From: Streptomyces sp. ALI-76-A
GTDB lineage: Bacteria > Actinomycetota > Actinomycetes > Streptomycetales > Streptomycetaceae
Assembly: GCF_030287445.1 (NCBI RefSeq)
Contig: NZ_JASVWB010000003.1
Span: 237,431 to 301,430 of the forward strand
Direction: 5' to 3'
DNA length: 64,000 bases
This document shows, one piece after another, positions 11,064 to 21,145 of this stretch. Below the pieces are notes generated by a model, which worked only from the letters and a program-made list of their open reading frames with translations, ran no database searches and was not told the DNA's origin. How positions within the stretch are numbered: the stretch's first letter is position 1; each line of letters opens with the position of its first letter. The position numbers and the translations under genes were made by a program.

Positions 11064-12290
11064 ATGAGCCAGACGGTTCACGTCCCGAACGGTCTCCCCA
11101 CGGAGCGAGACGCGGGCCCCTTCGACCCGCCCCGCGCGATCACCCGGCTGCGCACGGCCCGCCCGGTCAGCCCTCTGCTCTTCCCCGACGGACACGAGGG
11201 CTGGCTGGTCACCGGCTACGAGGAGGTCCGCCGGCTCATGGCCGACACCCGGTTCAGCTCCCGCCAGGACCTCGGTGTGATGCACGTGCCCTACGACGTC
11301 CCCGGCATGCCCGTCCCCACCGAACCCTCCCCGCAGATCCCGGGCGTCTTCATCGCCATGGACCCGCCGGACCACACCCGGCTGCGGCGCAGGCTCACCG
11401 GTGCCTTCACCGTCAGGCGGATGAAGGAGCTGGAGGACCACATCGCCGACATCGCCGAGCGGCAGCTCGACGCCCTGGCGCGGCTGACCCCGCCGGTCGA
11501 CCTGGTCGAGGAGTTCGCGCTGCCGGTGCCCTCGCTGGTCATCTGCGAACTGCTCGGCGTCCCCTACGAGGACCGGAAGAGCTTCCAGACCAACACCGCC
11601 AAGTTCCTCGTCCGGGACCAGGCGTTCGACGAGAAGATGGCCGCGTACGGCGCCATGACCGCGTACCTCGCCGAACTGGTCACCCGCAAACGCGCCGAAC
11701 CCGGTGAGGACATCCTGTCCGACCTGGCCCGCCAGGAGGACCTCACCGTCGAGGAACTGACCGGCTGCGCCTTCCTGCTGCTGCTCGCCGGCCACGAGAC
11801 CACCGTCAACCAGCTCTCGCTCGGCACCTTCGCGCTCCTGGAGCACCCCGAGCAGATGGCCGCCCTGCGCGCCGACCCGGAGCTGATCCCCGACGCGGTC
11901 GAGGAACTCATGCGCTACCTGTCCGTCGCCGACATCTTCTACCGGTACGCCACGGAGGACATCGAGCTGGGCGGCGAGATCATCGGCGAGGGATCGACCG
12001 TCGTCGTCTCCCTGCTGGCCGCCAACCGCGACCCCCGCCGCTTCGAGAACCCCGACACCCTGGACGTCCGCCGCACGGCCCGCGGGCACCTGGCCTTCGG
12101 CCACGGGGTCCACCAGTGCCTCGGCCAGCAACTGGGCCGCATCGAGATGCGCGCCGGCTTCGGCGGACTGCTGCGCCGCTTCCCGGACCTGACGCTCGCC
12201 GTCCCCGCCGACGAGGTGCCGCTCAGGACCGACATGAACATCTACGGCGTCCACGCGCTGCCGGTCACCTGGACGGAAACGGCCCCCTGA
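11064..12290 (+). CDS. Cytochrome P450 (canonical I-helix)
   Basis: A 408-residue soluble bacterial P450. The I-helix LLLAGHETT carries the usual acid and Thr, the K-helix has EELMRY (ExxR), and the haem loop reads FGHGVHQCLG with the Cys ligand. ATG follows AAAGGAAA. It stands alone between two terminator-like hairpins, so it probably has its own promoter. No ferredoxin gene is adjacent. In azinothricin-type pathways P450s hydroxylate the polyketide alpha carbon or amino acid residues, so a tailoring role is reasonable, but substrate and membership in the cluster are inferred from position only. Confidence 0.92.
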   Translation: MSQTVHVPNGLPTERDAGPFDPPRAITRLRTARPVSPLLFPDGHEGWLVTGYEEVRRLMADTRFSSRQDLGVMHVPYDVPGMPVPTEPSPQIPGVFIAMDPPDHTRLRRRLTGAFTVRRMKELEDHIADIAERQLDALARLTPPVDLVEEFALPVPSLVICELLGVPYEDRKSFQTNTAKFLVRDQAFDEKMAAYGAMTAYLAELVTRKRAEPGEDILSDLARQEDLTVEELTGCAFLLLLAGHETTVNQLSLGTFALLEHPEQMAALRADPELIPDAVEELMRYLSVADIFYRYATEDIELGGEIIGEGSTVVVSLLAANRDPRRFENPDTLDVRRTARGHLAFGHGVHQCLGQQLGRIEMRAGFGGLLRRFPDLTLAVPADEVPLRTDMNIYGVHALPVTWTETAP

Positions 12291-12314
12291 CCCGCCGGCC
12301 GGACACGGTCAGGG
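12285..12314. terminator. Bidirectional terminator between convergent genes
   Basis: CCCTGACC at 12,285-12,292 pairs with GGTCAGGG at 12,307-12,314 around a GC-rich 14-base loop. The arms contain the stop codons of both convergent genes, the P450 on the plus strand and the DUF4097 protein on the minus strand. Confidence 0.6.
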
Positions 12315-13151
12315 CTTGGCGCGGCGCACGTCGATGTTGCCGTGCCGGGTGCGGGCCCGGATCGTGACCGTGTCCTCGGAGCCCCCCGGGGCGTCGGAGG
12401 CGGTGAGGGTGTTGCGCACCTGCCCGGAGCCGGAGCGGGCGTCGAGCCAGGCGGCCGTGCCGGCGCGGACGCCCACCTCGATGGCGCCGGTGGAGGTCTC
12501 CAGCTGGACGGTGCCCCGGGCCACCTCGCCCAGCCGCACGGTGCCGTGCGCGGTGGTCGCGGTGACCGAGTCCTCGGCGCGGGTGATGTCGATGTCGCCG
12601 TGGGCGCCGCTGACCCGCAGTTCACCGGTGGCCGCCCCGACCGTCGTGGTGCCGTGCGAGTTCTTCAGGACGGCGGGACCGTCCAGCAGGCCCGCGCGCA
12701 CGCTGCCCGAGCTGGTGCTGATCTCGGCCGCGCCCTCGACGCGGTCCACGGTGACCGACCCGTGGGAGGCGGTGACCGTCAGCGGGCCGGTGGTGTCGAG
12801 GCGGACGTCGCCGGAGGAGGTCTTCACCCGCACCTCGCCGAGCCGGCCCTCGCCGAACACCTGGGTCCAGGCGCCGGTCAGGTCGACGCGCGAGCCGGCC
12901 GGCAGTTGGACGGTCACGTCGACGGTGCCGGTGCGGCCGAACAGGCCGGACCTGGGGGTGCGCACGGTCAGCGCGCCGCCCGCGCAGGCGACCTCGGTCT
13001 GGCCGGCCGCGCGGACGTCCGGGTCCTTCTCCGGGTCGCGCGGACGCACCTCGACGACGGTGTCGGCGCGGTCGCCGGCGGTGAACTGGATCGACCCGGC
13101 CTCCACGCGCGCGGTGACCGAGATCGCGTCGGGGGTGTCGAAGGAGGGCAT
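12309..13151 (-). CDS. DUF4097 beta-strand repeat protein (copy 1)
   Basis: A 280-residue protein built of short repeated strands with the pattern of DUF4097: runs such as SGDVRLDTTGPLTVTASHGSVTVDRV, spaced about every 18-20 residues, ending near GNIDVRRAKP. Such proteins are predicted to form a beta-solenoid; the molecular role is not known. There is no signal peptide or membrane segment. ATG at 13,151 was chosen because homologous copies at 49,062 and 51,741 start at the same place (Phe/Thr-Pro-x-x-I/L). It lies 50 bases after the HicB-like gene and is surely co-transcribed with it. It is probably not part of the antibiotic pathway. Confidence 0.8.
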   Translation of the reverse strand: MPSFDTPDAISVTARVEAGSIQFTAGDRADTVVEVRPRDPEKDPDVRAAGQTEVACAGGALTVRTPRSGLFGRTGTVDVTVQLPAGSRVDLTGAWTQVFGEGRLGEVRVKTSSGDVRLDTTGPLTVTASHGSVTVDRVEGAAEISTSSGSVRAGLLDGPAVLKNSHGTTTVGAATGELRVSGAHGDIDITRAEDSVTATTAHGTVRLGEVARGTVQLETSTGAIEVGVRAGTAAWLDARSGSGQVRNTLTASDAPGGSEDTVTIRARTRHGNIDVRRAKP

Positions 13152-13201
13152 GGGCAGTCCCGTCTCGTGAGGTGGGTGACGTGGCGCGGGTGCGGGCGCG
13201 G

Positions 13202-13720
13202 TCAGCGCACCCAGCCCGTGAAGCTCTGTCCGACGGAGTGGGCCTTCTCCGTCGTGCGCGGCCGGGTGCCGCCGTCGACCGCGGCCGACACGGCGCGCAC
13301 CAGCCACGCGTTGACGGACAGGCCCTCCTGGGACGCGGCCTCCTCGGCGCGGGCCTTGAGGTGAGCGGGCAGGCGCAGGTTGACGCGGGCGGTGCCGCCC
13401 TCGTCGCCCTCGGACGGGGCGGGGGCCCGCGACGGTCCGGCGGGCGCGGCGGGCTCCGCGGGAGCGCCGGCGTCGGCGGGCGGCAGGGTCACCACGAAGT
13501 CGGGGTCGAGGCCGCGCAGCCGTACGTCGACCGAGCCGGGGGCGAGTTCGCGGGTGATCTCGTCCATCGCGGCGGAGAGCACGTTGAGCAGGGTCAGCCG
13601 GGTCGCCGACTCCAGGGGAGCGGTGAGCCTCTCGGCCAGCGCGCGGGCTTCGTCACCGCCGGCCTCGGCGGCCACCGCGAGTTCGCGGCGGAGGGTGTCG
13701 ACGTACGGCGTGAGGTCCAT
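13202..13720 (-). CDS. HicB/Arc-type ribbon-helix-helix regulator
   Basis: A 172-residue protein. Residues ~1-90 are a helical region of unknown fold, ~90-115 an Ala/Pro/Gly-rich linker, and ~118-150 a ribbon-helix-helix segment (VNLRLPAHLKARAEEAASQEGLSVN, written here in part) of the HicB antitoxin type. No HicA toxin is next to it; the partner gene is DUF4097. ATG at 13,720 is preceded by a perfect palindrome and a promoter-like TTGCAC/TACCAC pair but no ribosome binding site, so the message may be leaderless and the gene autoregulated. It probably controls its two-gene operon. Confidence 0.75.
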   Translation of the reverse strand: MDLTPYVDTLRRELAVAAEAGGDEARALAERLTAPLESATRLTLLNVLSAAMDEITRELAPGSVDVRLRGLDPDFVVTLPPADAGAPAEPAAPAGPSRAPAPSEGDEGGTARVNLRLPAHLKARAEEAASQEGLSVNAWLVRAVSAAVDGGTRPRTTEKAHSVGQSFTGWVR

Positions 13721-13728
13721 GACGTCAT

Positions 13729-13740
13729 GGTGGTACCACC
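13729..13740. promoter_or_regulatory. Palindromic operator of the HicB-like/DUF4097 operon
   Basis: GGTGGTACCACC is a perfect 12-base palindrome ending nine bases before the HicB-like start codon, next to a second perfect palindrome ATGACGTCAT at 13,719-13,728. On the minus strand TTGCAC (13,756-13,751) and TACCAC overlap it at promoter spacing. Binding of the RHH protein here would block transcription. Confidence 0.6.
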
Positions 13741-13782
13741 GTGGCGCCCGGTGCAAGCAGGGTGAGCTGCGACGAGACGGAC

Positions 13783-13817
13783 CCCGGCGCCCCGAGGGAG
13801 AGGGGTGAGGCGCCGGG
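13783..13817. terminator. Hairpin after the FAD monooxygenase
   Basis: CCCGGCGCC at 13,783-13,791 pairs perfectly with GGCGCCGGG at 13,809-13,817, 43 bases downstream of the minus-strand monooxygenase stop. It probably insulates that gene from the HicB-like operon, which is read in the same direction. Confidence 0.55.
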
Positions 13818-13859
13818 TGGTGTGGTGTGGCGCCGTCGTGGCGCGCGACGGGCGGCCCC

Positions 13860-15377
13860 TCACCCCCGCAGGGCCGGGCCGAACCAGGTCGTCAGGGCGG
13901 TCCGGAGCGCGGACAGGTCGGGGGTCCCGCCGGGGGCCGCCGCCCACGCGACGTGGCCGTCGGGGCGGACGAGCAGCGCGGCGGGCGCGGGGATCTCGCC
14001 GATGCCCGGGACCGTCCAGTGGTCGTCCTCGCTGCGCGCCTCGACCAGGTCGACACGGTCGGACCAGCCCTTGACGGCCGCCGCCACCTCGGCACTGCCG
14101 CGCAGGTCGAGCAGGACGGGCCGGGCGGTGTGCAGCAACGCGTAGACGTAGGTGGGGCCGTCGGAGGTGTCGAGGTCGGCGTCGGGGACCCGGCGGCCCT
14201 CCAGCGGGTGGTCGCCGTCGACCGGATAGCGGATGTCCAGCGCGTTCAGCATGTGGCGCAGACGCCGGTTGACGTCGTCGAACACCATGAGCTCGCCGAA
14301 CACCTCGCGCAGCGCGTCCGTCTGGGCGCCGGGGCGGACCAGGGCCGACTGGGCGCGGGTGTTGTGCAGCACGCGCTCCCCCACGGGATGGCGCTCGGTG
14401 TGGTAGCTGTCCAGCAGGCTGTCCGGCGCCTGGCCGCGCACCACGGCGGCGAGCTTCCAGCCCAGGTTCACCGCGTCCTGCACGCCCATGTTCAGCCCCT
14501 GGCCGCCGGCCGGGAAGTGGATGTGCGCCGCGTCGCCCGCGAGCAGCACCCGGCCCGCCCGGTACCGGGCCGCCTGCCGGGCGGCGTCGGTGAACCGGGA
14601 GATCCAGCGGGGCTCGCGCATGCCGAAGTCGGTGCCCGCGACCCTGGTCAGCGACTCCCGCAGCTGCTCGAACGTCACCGGCTCGTCGCGGTCGGGGACG
14701 CGGTCGTACTCCGAGGTGATCACCCGGTACCAGCCGGGCTCGAAGGCGATCGCCGAGTAGTCGCCGGCCGGGCGGCGCCGCACCCAGACGTAGTCCTCCG
14801 GCAGGTCGGGCAGTTCGACGTCGCCGATCAGCGCGGTCATCGTCGGCTCGGTGCCGGGGAAGTCGATGCCCGCCAGCTTGCGCACGGTGCTGCGCCCGCC
14901 GTCGCAGCCCACCAGGTAGCGGGCGCGCAGCGTCGCGGGTTCCGCCCCCTCGGCGCCCAGCTCGACCGTCACGCCGGTCTCGTCCTGGCGGATGCCGCTC
15001 ACCGGGGACGACCAGCGCATACGCACACCGAGTTCGGCCGCCCACTCCTCCAGCAGCCGTTCGATGGTGGACTGAAGGATCATCAGCGGATACGGGTGCC
15101 GGGACTCGGACTCGTCGAAGTCCAGGTAGAGCCCGGAGAAGTGGCCCACCGGCTGGAGTTCGCCCTGGGCGAGGAAGCGGTCCAGGACGCCGCGCTGGTC
15201 CAGCACCTCCAGGGTGCGGGAGTGGATACCGCCGGCCCGGGACTCGCCCGTCCGCTCCGCGAGCCGCTCGGCCACCACCACGTCGGCGCCCGCCAGCCGC
15301 AGCTCACAGGCGAGCATCAAGCCGGTCGGCCCGGCGCCCGCGATGACCACGTCCGCGTCCATGCCGGTGTTTCCCAC
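13860..15377 (-). CDS. FAD-dependent aromatic-hydroxylase-type monooxygenase
   Basis: A 505-residue group A flavoprotein monooxygenase. N-terminal VVIAGAGPTGLMLACEL is the dinucleotide fold, DGGRST lies mid-protein, and GDAAHIHFPAGGQGLNMG is the second FAD motif. The C terminus has the thioredoxin-like tail common in this family (LLVRPDGHVAWAA). The nearest named relatives I recall are rifampicin monooxygenase and PCP-type hydroxylases, so the target could be an aromatic compound or an antibiotic. GTG at 15,377 follows AGAGGGGG. It is transcribed divergently from the carrier protein/P450/PKS block and shares a 343-base promoter region with it, which suggests co-regulation. Its step in the pathway is unknown. 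Confidence 0.88.
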   Translation of the reverse strand: MGNTGMDADVVIAGAGPTGLMLACELRLAGADVVVAERLAERTGESRAGGIHSRTLEVLDQRGVLDRFLAQGELQPVGHFSGLYLDFDESESRHPYPLMILQSTIERLLEEWAAELGVRMRWSSPVSGIRQDETGVTVELGAEGAEPATLRARYLVGCDGGRSTVRKLAGIDFPGTEPTMTALIGDVELPDLPEDYVWVRRRPAGDYSAIAFEPGWYRVITSEYDRVPDRDEPVTFEQLRESLTRVAGTDFGMREPRWISRFTDAARQAARYRAGRVLLAGDAAHIHFPAGGQGLNMGVQDAVNLGWKLAAVVRGQAPDSLLDSYHTERHPVGERVLHNTRAQSALVRPGAQTDALREVFGELMVFDDVNRRLRHMLNALDIRYPVDGDHPLEGRRVPDADLDTSDGPTYVYALLHTARPVLLDLRGSAEVAAAVKGWSDRVDLVEARSEDDHWTVPGIGEIPAPAALLVRPDGHVAWAAAPGGTPDLSALRTALTTWFGPALRG

Positions 15378-15412
15378 GTCGTCTGCCCCCTCTGTTTTCC
15401 TGCTTAATGCGA

Positions 15413-15456
15413 GCTTTTCCAGTGATTTTCAAGTGCTTTTCCAGCGGTGTTCCAGT
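15413..15456. promoter_or_regulatory. Four 11-base direct repeats, SARP/OmpR-like binding array
   Basis: Four consecutive 11-base units starting at 15,413, 15,424, 15,435 and 15,446 each end in a heptamer TTCCAGT, TTCAAGT, TTCCAGC or TTCCAGT. Heptamers on an 11-base pitch on one helix face are the known layout of sites for SARP activators. The array lies in the divergent promoter region (15,378-15,720) of the monooxygenase and the PKS block. No SARP gene is inside the window. Confidence 0.6.
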
Positions 15457-15493
15457 ACGCCTCTAGCGCCCTGAATCACTTTCCACTTGCCCT

Positions 15494-15509
15494 GTCCCGC
15501 CGGCGGGAC
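15494..15509. promoter_or_regulatory. 16-base palindrome, site 1
   Basis: GTCCCGCCGGCGGGAC is a perfect 16-base palindrome in the divergent promoter region. The same word recurs at 36,287 and, with one change, at 15,675. It could be an operator or an RNA hairpin. Confidence 0.5.
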
Positions 15510-15674
15510 GGTTTCCTGGGGAGCGGATGTTCCGGGGGTGTCAGCATGCGAGGGCGCCGGTCCATCCTCAACCTCACCGGCCGACGCGAGTCGGCAGGCC
15601 ACCGACACGGTGGGAGCGGCCCCGCATTCACGCGACACTCAATTCGGCCATTCACTCGGCCCTTCAGAGATTTT

Positions 15675-15690
15675 GTCTCGCCGGCGGGAC
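15675..15690. promoter_or_regulatory. 16-base palindrome, site 2 (one mismatch)
   Basis: GTCTCGCCGGCGGGAC, one base away from the perfect palindrome, ends 30 bases before the carrier protein start codon. It would fall in the 5' leader of the PKS block transcript. Confidence 0.45.
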
Positions 15691-15720
15691 AGCGGAAAAG
15701 AGCTCGGCGGAGGAAGGAAA

Positions 15721-15990
15721 ATGGCAATGGAGCAGCAAGCCGCGCCTTCGAGTGCGCTGGTGTCCCTGGGGCAGGAAATAGCGGCGCTGTGGGGGGAGTG
15801 CCTGGGCGGCCGTGAGGTCGGGGCGGAGGACGACTTCTTCGCGCTGGGCGGCAACTCACTGGCCGGAATCAAGATCATCGAACGGGTGGCGCAGGACTAC
15901 GGCGTCCGGCTCTCCGTGCGCGACTTCTACCTCGCGGGGACCCCCACCCGGATCGCCGAGCTGATCGAACAGGGGAGGGCGGGGACGTGA
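15721..15990 (+). CDS. Free-standing peptidyl carrier protein
   Basis: An 89-residue single thiolation domain. DDFFALGGNSLAG has the phosphopantetheine-accepting Ser. ATG follows AGGAAGGA. Its stop overlaps the next start as GTGA, so it is translationally coupled to the P450, and the P450 to the Cys-type thioesterase. Free PCPs in this arrangement hold an amino acid thioester while a P450 hydroxylates its beta carbon (known for novobiocin, nikkomycin and skyllamycin pathways). No dedicated A domain is adjacent; the loading enzyme is probably left of the window or is the A domain at 60 kb. Confidence 0.9.
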   Translation: MAMEQQAAPSSALVSLGQEIAALWGECLGGREVGAEDDFFALGGNSLAGIKIIERVAQDYGVRLSVRDFYLAGTPTRIAELIEQGRAGT

Positions 15991-17237
15991 GGCTGACGCC
16001 GGGTCCCGCGCGCGACGTCGATCTCGGCGGCGTCGACCTGTTCGACCTGGACCTGTACACCGAGGGCGACCCGCACCCCGTCTGGGACGTGATGCGGGAG
16101 AAGGCGCCCCTGCACCACCAGGTCCTGCCCGACGGCCGGGAGTTCTGGTCGGTGACCCGCTTCGAGGACGTCTGCCGCGTCCTCGGCGACCACCGCGAGT
16201 TCACCTCCGAGCGCGGCACGGTCCCCACCCACCTCGGGACGGACGACGTCGCGGCCGGCGTGCTGCTGACCTCCACCGACCCGCCGCGGCACACCGAGGT
16301 CCGCCGGCCGCTCGGCTCCAAGCTGACCGCGCGTGCGGTGAAGTCCTGGGAGGACTCCATCCGGGGGACGATCGTCCGCTTCCTGGAGCCGGCGCTCGAC
16401 GGCGAGCCCTTCGACCTGGCCGAGCGGGCGCTGCTCCTGCCGGCGATGGTCACCGGCCCGCTGCTGGGGATCCCGGAGCAGGACTGGGCCGAACTCGTCC
16501 AGCTCACCGCGATGGTGACGGCTCCCTCGGACCCGCACTTCCTCCAGGGCAGCGAGGCCGCCACCCTGGCCATCTCCCACCACGAGCTCCTCACCTACGT
16601 CAAGGAGTGGGTCAGGACGCGGCGGGCGTCCGGACTCGAGGACGACAGCCTGCTGCACCACCTCATGAACGTCCGCCCGCACGGCGTGCCGCTGACCGAC
16701 GAGAAGATCGCCCTCGACGGCTACAGCATCCTGCTGGGCGCCAACGTCACCACCCCGCACACCGTCTCGGGCACGGTGCAGGCGCTCATCGAGCGGCCCG
16801 AGCAGTTCGCGAAGGCCCAGGCCGACCCGACGCTGATCCCGAACCTGGTCGAGGAAGGGCTGCGCTGGACCTCGGCCGCGTGCAACTTCATGCGGTACGC
16901 GGTGGACGACGTCGAGATCGCCGGGGGCACGATCCCGGCCCGCGGGGCGGTCGTCGCGTGGATCGGCTCGGCCAACCGGGACGCCTCCCAGTTCCCCGAC
17001 CCGCACACCTTCGACATCACGCGCGCCAACGCCAAGCGCCAGGTCGCGTTCGGGTTCGGGCCGCACTTCTGCATCGGGGCACCGCTGGCCCGGCTGACCC
17101 TGCGCGTCTTCTTCGAGGAACTGCTCCAGCGGTTCGGATCCCTCGACTTCGCCGGCGAACCGCAGCACCTGCGGTCGTACTTCATCGCCGGGATGACCCA
17201 CCTGCCCATCACCGCCCAGAAACGGCAGACGCCATGA
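15987..17237 (+). CDS. Cytochrome P450, likely PCP-bound amino acid beta-hydroxylase
   Basis: A 416-residue P450 with EEGLRW (ExxR) and the haem loop FGFGPHFCIG with the Cys ligand. The I-helix is unusual: LLGANVTTPHT replaces the common AGxETT, so Thr stays but the acidic residue is Val. The gene is squeezed between the free PCP (GTGA overlap) and the Cys-type thioesterase (ATGA overlap), so its substrate is very probably the aminoacyl-PCP. By analogy with polyoxypeptin-type pathways the likely product is beta-hydroxyleucine, which is an inference. An alternative is hydroxylation of the polyketide. Confidence 0.88.
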   Translation: MRLTPGPARDVDLGGVDLFDLDLYTEGDPHPVWDVMREKAPLHHQVLPDGREFWSVTRFEDVCRVLGDHREFTSERGTVPTHLGTDDVAAGVLLTSTDPPRHTEVRRPLGSKLTARAVKSWEDSIRGTIVRFLEPALDGEPFDLAERALLLPAMVTGPLLGIPEQDWAELVQLTAMVTAPSDPHFLQGSEAATLAISHHELLTYVKEWVRTRRASGLEDDSLLHHLMNVRPHGVPLTDEKIALDGYSILLGANVTTPHTVSGTVQALIERPEQFAKAQADPTLIPNLVEEGLRWTSAACNFMRYAVDDVEIAGGTIPARGAVVAWIGSANRDASQFPDPHTFDITRANAKRQVAFGFGPHFCIGAPLARLTLRVFFEELLQRFGSLDFAGEPQHLRSYFIAGMTHLPITAQKRQTP

Positions 17238-17971
17238 CCTCCGGCTCCACCACCGTCGCGTCGCCGTGGTTCGTCCGGCCGCCGGCCGCCGGCCATGCCG
17301 CCCGGATCTTCGGCTTCCCCTTCGCCGGGTCCGGGGCCTCGGCCTTCAGCGCCTGGCCGGCCGCGCTCGGCGACGCCGAGTTCTGCCCGGTGCAGTTCCC
17401 CGGCCGCGAGAACCGGCTGGCCCACCCCCACCACGGCACCTACGAGAACCTCGCCGCCGGCCTCGCCGACGCGCTGCGCCCGCTGCTGGACCGGCCGTAC
17501 GCGTTCTTCGGGCACTGCGCGGGCGCGCTGCCCGCCTACGAGACCGTGCTCCGGCTGGCCGGCCTCGGCCTGCCCACGCCCGAGTGCCTGTTCGTGTCGG
17601 GCCAGCCGGCCCCGCACGACGCGGCGGGCGACCGGATGCTCGCCATGACCGAGGCCGAACTGCGCGCCGAGGTGGAGGCGTTCCTGCGCGGCCGGGGCAT
17701 CGAGCCGCGCCCGGACATGGTCGACCTCGGCCTGATGGTGCTGGCGCGCGACCACGCCGCCGCGGCCGCGTACCGGCGCACCGAGCCGGTCCCGGTGCCC
17801 TGCCCCGTCGTCGTCCTGCACTGGCGCGACGACCCCGACGTCGGCCTCGACCGGCTCCAGGGCTGGCGCCGGTACGCGGACTCCGTCGAGTTCGTGTCCC
17901 TCGACGGCGGCCACTACGACTTCATGGACGCGCCGGACGAGCTGCGGAACGTGCTGACCCGTCGGCGATGA
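17234..17971 (+). CDS. Thioesterase-fold protein with Cys nucleophile, possible aminoacyl shuttle
   Basis: A 245-residue type II thioesterase-like protein (FGFPFAGSGASAF, FPGREN, C-terminal GGHYDF). The nucleophile elbow is FGHCAGA, with Cys in place of Ser. In the syringomycin and coronamic acid systems SyrC and CmaE are Cys-type alpha/beta-hydrolases that move an aminoacyl group from one carrier protein to another rather than hydrolysing it. Coupled to the free PCP and its P450, this protein probably transfers the hydroxylated residue to the carrier domain of the NRPS at 36,435, whose own A domain looks dead. Plain hydrolysis remains possible. Confidence 0.85.
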   Translation: MTSGSTTVASPWFVRPPAAGHAARIFGFPFAGSGASAFSAWPAALGDAEFCPVQFPGRENRLAHPHHGTYENLAAGLADALRPLLDRPYAFFGHCAGALPAYETVLRLAGLGLPTPECLFVSGQPAPHDAAGDRMLAMTEAELRAEVEAFLRGRGIEPRPDMVDLGLMVLARDHAAAAAYRRTEPVPVPCPVVVLHWRDDPDVGLDRLQGWRRYADSVEFVSLDGGHYDFMDAPDELRNVLTRRR

Positions 17972-18024
17972 GCGCGACAGCCGCCCGCAAGAGCCGTACA
18001 CCGAGGGAACCGGAAGGAATTCGT

Positions 18025-21105
<3,081 letters not shown>

Positions 21106-21145
21106 CAACACCGTTCGTCTCAGCAACCGTTAGGGGGAGGCCCTG

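Noticed and set aside
13202..13756. Longer start of the HicB-like protein at a TTG at 13,756
   Set aside because: That TTG fits better as the -35 element; the extension would overlap the operator palindrome and has no binding site.
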